Source of the DNA: Candidatus Saccharimonadota bacterium
GTDB taxonomy: Bacteria; Patescibacteriota; Saccharimonadia; Saccharimonadales; SZUA-47
Assembly (NCBI GenBank): GCA_020428465.1
Contig: JAGQMY010000009.1
Span: forward strand, 1-37,437
Length of the DNA: 37,437 nucleotides
Direction of reading: 5' to 3'
Positions 34,145-37,437 of this stretch are shown piece after piece. A program made the translations under genes and the position numbers. Every line of letters starts with the position of its first letter. Position 1 is the first letter of the stretch. Below the pieces are notes generated by a model. The model did no database searches and was not told where the DNA came from. It worked only from the letters and a program-made list of their open reading frames with translations.

Positions 34145-34831
34145 ATGTCAAGCAAAGAAACACCTAGTAATCATAATCACAAGCGCGGGTTAACTGCCTT
34201 GTTTGCAGCAGCGGCCTTATCTACGCTAGCATTGAGTGCCTGTGACTATGATTACAATCCAGGAACAGCAGTAACCCTATCTCCAGAGGAAAAAGCGGCA
34301 AAGGAGCAAGAAGCTCGAGAGCTGGACGCCCTAAGTCTTAAGGAAGCCGGGGTATTGGACATACTATATGACGATGAGGTTCCTTTTGGCGACAAAGTTC
34401 AAGCGTTCTATACGGCATTGGGCGTATATCTGGAGAAAGCCAAAGAAAATGGCATACCTACGAACTCTGAGCTACACTCCTATCAGACAGGCGATCATAG
34501 TAGTTGCGATATTGAAAGACTTGATGATGGGAGAATTGCCGTTCACGCCAGCACCAGTGGTTATGGAGCTGCAAATTCTGCCAGTGTTTTCTTCGACCCA
34601 GAAGGAATTAGCTACGTTGTTTCTTTTGATGGCCACTATGACTCTGCATACGGTGACGTAGATAAGAAAAGGATTGGCCTACTTGGAATAGAGATCAATT
34701 CCATACAAGCAACATTCACTAATCCTGATGCGCCCTGTCTTCTTGATGGCGATTTTCTAGTCAGAGCACTGGTTCCTGATCAAGATCCTTCATCGGGTGG
34801 CGGTGGTGGCGCGGGCTCATCTGCGTCGTAA
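34145..34831 (+). CDS. Predicted lipoprotein
   Basis: This 228-residue exported protein has a basic start (HNHKRG), a hydrophobic core (LTALFAAAALSTLALSA) and the lipobox LSAC with Cys33 as lipidation site. The mature part begins acidic and helical (SPEEKAAKEQEARELDAL), then has a globular domain with two further Cys (in SSCDIERL and APCLLDG). It ends in a Gly-rich tail. Function unknown. It is likely a surface or binding protein of the membrane. Confidence 0.75.
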   Translation: MSSKETPSNHNHKRGLTALFAAAALSTLALSACDYDYNPGTAVTLSPEEKAAKEQEARELDALSLKEAGVLDILYDDEVPFGDKVQAFYTALGVYLEKAKENGIPTNSELHSYQTGDHSSCDIERLDDGRIAVHASTSGYGAANSASVFFDPEGISYVVSFDGHYDSAYGDVDKKRIGLLGIEINSIQATFTNPDAPCLLDGDFLVRALVPDQDPSSGGGGGAGSSAS

Positions 34832-35080
34832 TACATCAAATCCTGTTTATTACCTATTGTAATTCTAGTCATTGCAGATATCGATAATTGTACAAATAGT
34901 TTTATGCTGTTTTGGGCTGACTTTGTCTGAGCATATTAATAACACAGTAAGGTTAAACTCCAATTCATAATGTCCGAACGCAAAATACAAATTTTGTACA
35001 TTCGAACCTAATAATAGGTTTGTGGAATTTAATCAGATTTAACCGTATACTACTAGTAAGCGAAAGCACTATAAAATCTG
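34832..35080 (+). other. Intergenic region upstream of the Nramp-family gene
   Basis: No gene. A hairpin CAAAAT-ACAA-ATTTTG lies near 34980-34995 within a larger AATGT...ACATT inverted repeat (near 34967-35001), a possible operator for a metal regulator. A TATACT box is near 35046 and a TATAAA box at 35070, five bases before the ATG. I could not settle which promoter is used. Confidence 0.4.
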
Positions 35081-36463
35081 ATGAATCTCTCTAATAACAC
35101 AATTACTAAATCTCAAAAAAAGCTTCTCAGACAAATTAACCGAACTGAGCGACAAGCCTACAATGTAACTAAAGGCGTCCTTAGCCGCAAAAGATTTAAT
35201 AGGTTTGTTAGATTGCTTGGTCCGGGTCTCGTTACGGGTGCCGCGGACGATGATCCATCAGGTATTGCCACATATTCACAGGCTGGAGCGACACATGGTT
35301 ATGGGTTATTGTGGGCCTTCCCTCTAATGTACCCTCTGCTACTTGCCGTACAAGAAAGTTGTGCACGAATTGGAGCTATTACCGGTAAAGGATTAGCAGC
35401 TGTCATAAAAGATAATTACAACCGCCGTCTTCTATATATGTCAGTTTTACTAGTAGTTGTCGCGAATACTGTTAACATTGGTGCGGATTTAGGTGCTATG
35501 GCAGCTACAACCCAGCTATTTGTTAACTTACCTTATGCATTTCTGGCGTTTTTTTATGCATCAATAGTAGTATTGTTGGTTATTTTCGTACGATACAAAA
35601 CATACGCAAAGATTTTGAAATGGCTAGCCATATCCTTGTTAGCATACCCTGTTACGGTATTTCTGGTAGGTCAAAACTGGTCTGAAATATTTCAAAACAC
35701 TTTTACCGTACGACCAAAGATTGATTTTGAAACTATGTACATATTAGTTGGGATTCTTGGAACTACCATTTCGCCATATCTGTTTTTTTGGGATACTTCA
35801 GAGGTTGTTGAGGAAGAAATTTCCAAACGAAATATTTCCAAAATAGGCGAGGTGCCTAAAACTACACGAAGATTTTTGCATAATCTCCATGTCGATAATT
35901 TCGTTGGCATGACGCTAGCAAACGTCACAGCTTGGTTCATAGTCATCACCTGTGCATCAACATTATTCAAAAACGGAATTACAGAGATAAACACCGCCGC
36001 TGATGCAGCGCACGCGCTTGAGCCTCTCGTACAGGGATTTCCAAACGCTGGACTTCTTGCTAAATTGATATTTTCGGTGGGCATAATAGGTTTAGGCTTA
36101 TTAGCCGTTCCTGTTTTAGCAGGTTCGTCATCGTACGCCATAAGTGAGGCGATAGGCTGGAAAGAGGGTTTATACCGAAAAGTAAAGAAAGCAACCGGTT
36201 TTTACACCGTAATAATTTTAGCAACCCTGGTTGGGCTTGGTATTAATTTTCTTGGTATCGATCCGATTAAAGCACTTGTATTCACCGCAGTATTTAATGG
36301 GATAGCAGCAATTCCGCTACTCTTGATGATCTATAAGATTGGTAATAACAAAAACATTATGGGTGAATACAAAAATAGTATAGTGTCCAACATTTTCATC
36401 AGTGTCGCTTTCTTTGCCATGAGCGCAGCAGTACTTGTTCTAATATTCTCGTGGGTAAGATAA
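35081..36463 (+). CDS. Nramp-family divalent metal transporter with altered metal motif
   Basis: This 460-residue protein has about 11 membrane helices in the Nramp/APC fold. In helix 1 the canonical DPGN is DPSG (GAADDDPSGIATYSQAGA, Asp58). In helix 6 the MPHN motif is replaced by TTISPYLFFWDTSE. Loss of the metal-binding Met is typical of Nramp-related magnesium transporters, so Mg2+ may be the substrate rather than Mn2+ or Fe2+. The N-terminal 45 residues are basic and cytosolic. It is monocistronic with its own terminator. Confidence 0.85.
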   Translation: MNLSNNTITKSQKKLLRQINRTERQAYNVTKGVLSRKRFNRFVRLLGPGLVTGAADDDPSGIATYSQAGATHGYGLLWAFPLMYPLLLAVQESCARIGAITGKGLAAVIKDNYNRRLLYMSVLLVVVANTVNIGADLGAMAATTQLFVNLPYAFLAFFYASIVVLLVIFVRYKTYAKILKWLAISLLAYPVTVFLVGQNWSEIFQNTFTVRPKIDFETMYILVGILGTTISPYLFFWDTSEVVEEEISKRNISKIGEVPKTTRRFLHNLHVDNFVGMTLANVTAWFIVITCASTLFKNGITEINTAADAAHALEPLVQGFPNAGLLAKLIFSVGIIGLGLLAVPVLAGSSSYAISEAIGWKEGLYRKVKKATGFYTVIILATLVGLGINFLGIDPIKALVFTAVFNGIAAIPLLLMIYKIGNNKNIMGEYKNSIVSNIFISVAFFAMSAAVLVLIFSWVR

Positions 36464-36510
36464 TCTAGTTGTACATTGCTAGGTTCAATTCCAGCCGACT
36501 CTGTCGTCTA

Positions 36511-36554
36511 AGCAAATAAGTACCACCCATTCAGGTGGTTTTTATTTGCTTATT
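36511..36554 (+). terminator. Terminator after the Nramp-family gene
   Basis: AAGCAAATAA and ACCACC pair with GGTGGT and TTATTTGCTT in a long interrupted stem with loop CATTCA. The T-rich 3' arm ends the plus-strand transcript. It also works for the converging minus gene. Confidence 0.8.
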
Positions 36555-36582
36555 GGCGGTCCATAACTTTGGAGGTATGGAA

Positions 36583-37188
36583 CTATTTCAGCTCTATACC
36601 CTCAATTACGGCGCGTGAATACTCATCAATCATTGGAGTAGTTAGGTACCCCTCAAGCACTACTCCGTCGCACATTCCATGAATTGATGGGGGCATGTAA
36701 ATACCGTTGTATTTCTCATCAAGTGCAAAAACAATTTTAGGTAGTGCTCGCGTTGGGTCTTCACCGGTCAAGGCAGCTAACTCTGCTCTATCTTCATTGC
36801 TGAATTGTGTCACGCGCTTTGTATCCTTTGCTACATTAGCGGCATAGTAATATGCATCAGCGAAGTGGAGTACAGGGTCTTGACCTGCATTAAGCGTTTT
36901 AATGCCCCTAGCAAAGTTCATAGCAATTTTTCCTAAATCAGCCCCTCTCCAGTACTTGTATCTTGCCCTTTCTTCCTCGGGGACCGCCTCAATAACTATG
37001 CCGCCCATCTCGTAAAGGGCTTCGAAGTTCACTCGCCCAGGTTGCATGGGAGGTAATGGCATACGAATATCGTGACCTGACAGAGAGCTTTCGCCTAAAT
37101 GTTGATAAGAGCGGCTTTTACTACCTGAGAATGGCTCTATCTCACCGAGCTTGCTTACGTCAAAACGAAACTTAGGGAAATCGGACAT
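36583..37188 (-). CDS. Hypothetical protein, 201 residues
   Basis: Not recognised. It is soluble. The first 50 residues are polar and Pro-rich, the rest mixed alpha/beta (FEALYEMGGIVIEAVPEEER, then a C-terminal GVVLEGYLTTPMIDEYSRAV). TATTAT lies six bases before the ATG and TGGACA 17 bases further up, so the mRNA is probably leaderless. It converges with the Nramp-family gene. Confidence 0.65.
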   Translation of the reverse strand: MSDFPKFRFDVSKLGEIEPFSGSKSRSYQHLGESSLSGHDIRMPLPPMQPGRVNFEALYEMGGIVIEAVPEEERARYKYWRGADLGKIAMNFARGIKTLNAGQDPVLHFADAYYYAANVAKDTKRVTQFSNEDRAELAALTGEDPTRALPKIVFALDEKYNGIYMPPSIHGMCDGVVLEGYLTTPMIDEYSRAVIEGIELK

Positions 37189-37194
37189 GGCTAT

Positions 37195-37223
37195 ATAATA
37201 GCATAATTGCTAGCTTTTGTCCA
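37195..37223 (-). promoter_or_regulatory. Promoter of the 201-residue protein gene
   Basis: On the minus strand, TGGACA, 17 bases, TATTAT, then six bases to the ATG at 37188. No SD is possible in such a short leader. Confidence 0.6.
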
Positions 37224-37225
37224 CT

Positions 37226-37354
37226 TGGCGGGCCCGACCGGATTTGCCTGGGGTCGAGCGCAAAATGCGCTGACCTATTCCACCCCAACTTACTCTCGCT
37301 CGTTCTGGGGCTACGGGGCGGCCAGTGCCACTGGCACTGTCGTTCAAATCCGGG
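37226..37354 (-). repeat. tRNA-associated element B (duplicated tRNA 3' end plus palindrome)
   Basis: 37226-37246 repeats exactly the 21 bases of the tRNA 3' end at 37405-37425. Between them are the motif GAACGAGCG on the minus strand (37297-37305), a 17-base palindrome CAGTGCCACTGGCACTG (37323-37339) and an inverted T-arm GTTCAAATCCGG (from 37342). Read in the tRNA direction the order is the same as in element A. Confidence 0.6.
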
Positions 37355-37365
37355 TAGCCTACCAA

Positions 37366-37402
37366 TAAAAAAACACCCCTGGTTTAGACCAGAGGTATTT
37401 TT
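37366..37402 (-). terminator. Terminator after the right-edge tRNA
   Basis: CTGG and CCAG with flanking ACC/GGT form a stem with loop TTTAGA. On the minus strand it is followed by GTTTTTTT, directly after the tRNA CCA. The plus strand also has a T-run. Confidence 0.75.
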
Positions 37403-37404
37403 TA

Positions 37405-37437
37405 TGGCGGGCCCGACCGGATTTGAACCGGCGATCT
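37405..37437 (-). tRNA. Partial tRNA, 3' end only (cut by the right edge)
   Basis: Minus strand: variable loop AGATC, T-stem GCCGG/CCGGT around TTCAAAT, acceptor strand CGGGCCC, discriminator G73 and encoded CCA. The anticodon is outside the window, so identity cannot be given. Confidence 0.9.

Overview
The window looks like a low-GC chromosome segment of a Candidate Phyla Radiation bacterium, most likely Saccharibacteria (TM7). The 5' end of a 16S rRNA gene at the left edge reads like TM7. The proteins are CPR-like: a short ThrRS, a lone VirD4/TraG-like ATPase, a LPNTG surface protein and many small orphan proteins. All recognisable genes read with the standard code. The genus is not determined.

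Layout. 1-4784 (minus): gyrB-gyrA, then the start of a 16S rRNA gene. 4929-7429 (plus): a wall-anchored surface protein and a membrane partner. 7441-10938 (minus): a three-gene operon ending in a VirD4/TraG-like ATPase, preceded by a promoter, a structured RNA and a terminator. 11586-14408 (plus): an RNA leader and a ComM/YifB ATPase, then infC-rpmI-rplT with infC on a rare ATT start. 14466-19312 (minus and plus): RNase P RNA fused head-on to the end of an ASCH-RNase HI gene, an M50 protease, rpmB, a degenerate MBL protein, a wHTH protein, miaA and an ATL protein. 19302-21971 (minus): a HAD phosphatase and thrS behind a T-box leader; thrS, HAD, ATL and miaA overlap as one unit. 22272-22543 (plus): a tRNA-Val gene lying inside the D-arm of a second tRNA-Val gene. 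22733-26602: tgt, a 39-residue small ORF, nrdR, a GT2 glycosyltransferase and a small membrane protein. 26708-27995: tRNA-Gly, a small ORF, tRNA-Thr and a proline-rich wHTH protein. 28000-37200: an accessory region of orphan proteins, a DnaC-like AAA+ ATPase, a free-standing CdiA-CT-like nuclease, a lipoprotein and an Nramp-family transporter. Several of its minus-strand genes carry one dispersed repeat near their starts. 37226-37437: a tRNA cut by the window edge, with a duplicated 3' end.

How it fits together. Much of the window is translation machinery: L35, L20, L28, IF3, ThrRS with tRNA-sensing control, MiaA, Tgt, RNase P and tRNAs. The T-box bulge matches the U73 seen in the tRNA-Thr of this same window. 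Several genes have a -10 box 6-9 bases before the start codon and no Shine-Dalgarno sequence, so leaderless mRNA seems common.

The most striking observation is the nested tRNA-Val pair, both with anticodon GAC, both with intact stems and encoded CCA, read from one promoter to one terminator. Next is a short tRNA-associated element found beside two tRNAs. It repeats the tRNA 3' end about 170-180 bases downstream and holds an inverted T-arm and a palindrome with core TGCCAGTGGCA. Three further structured RNAs could not be assigned to a family by eye.
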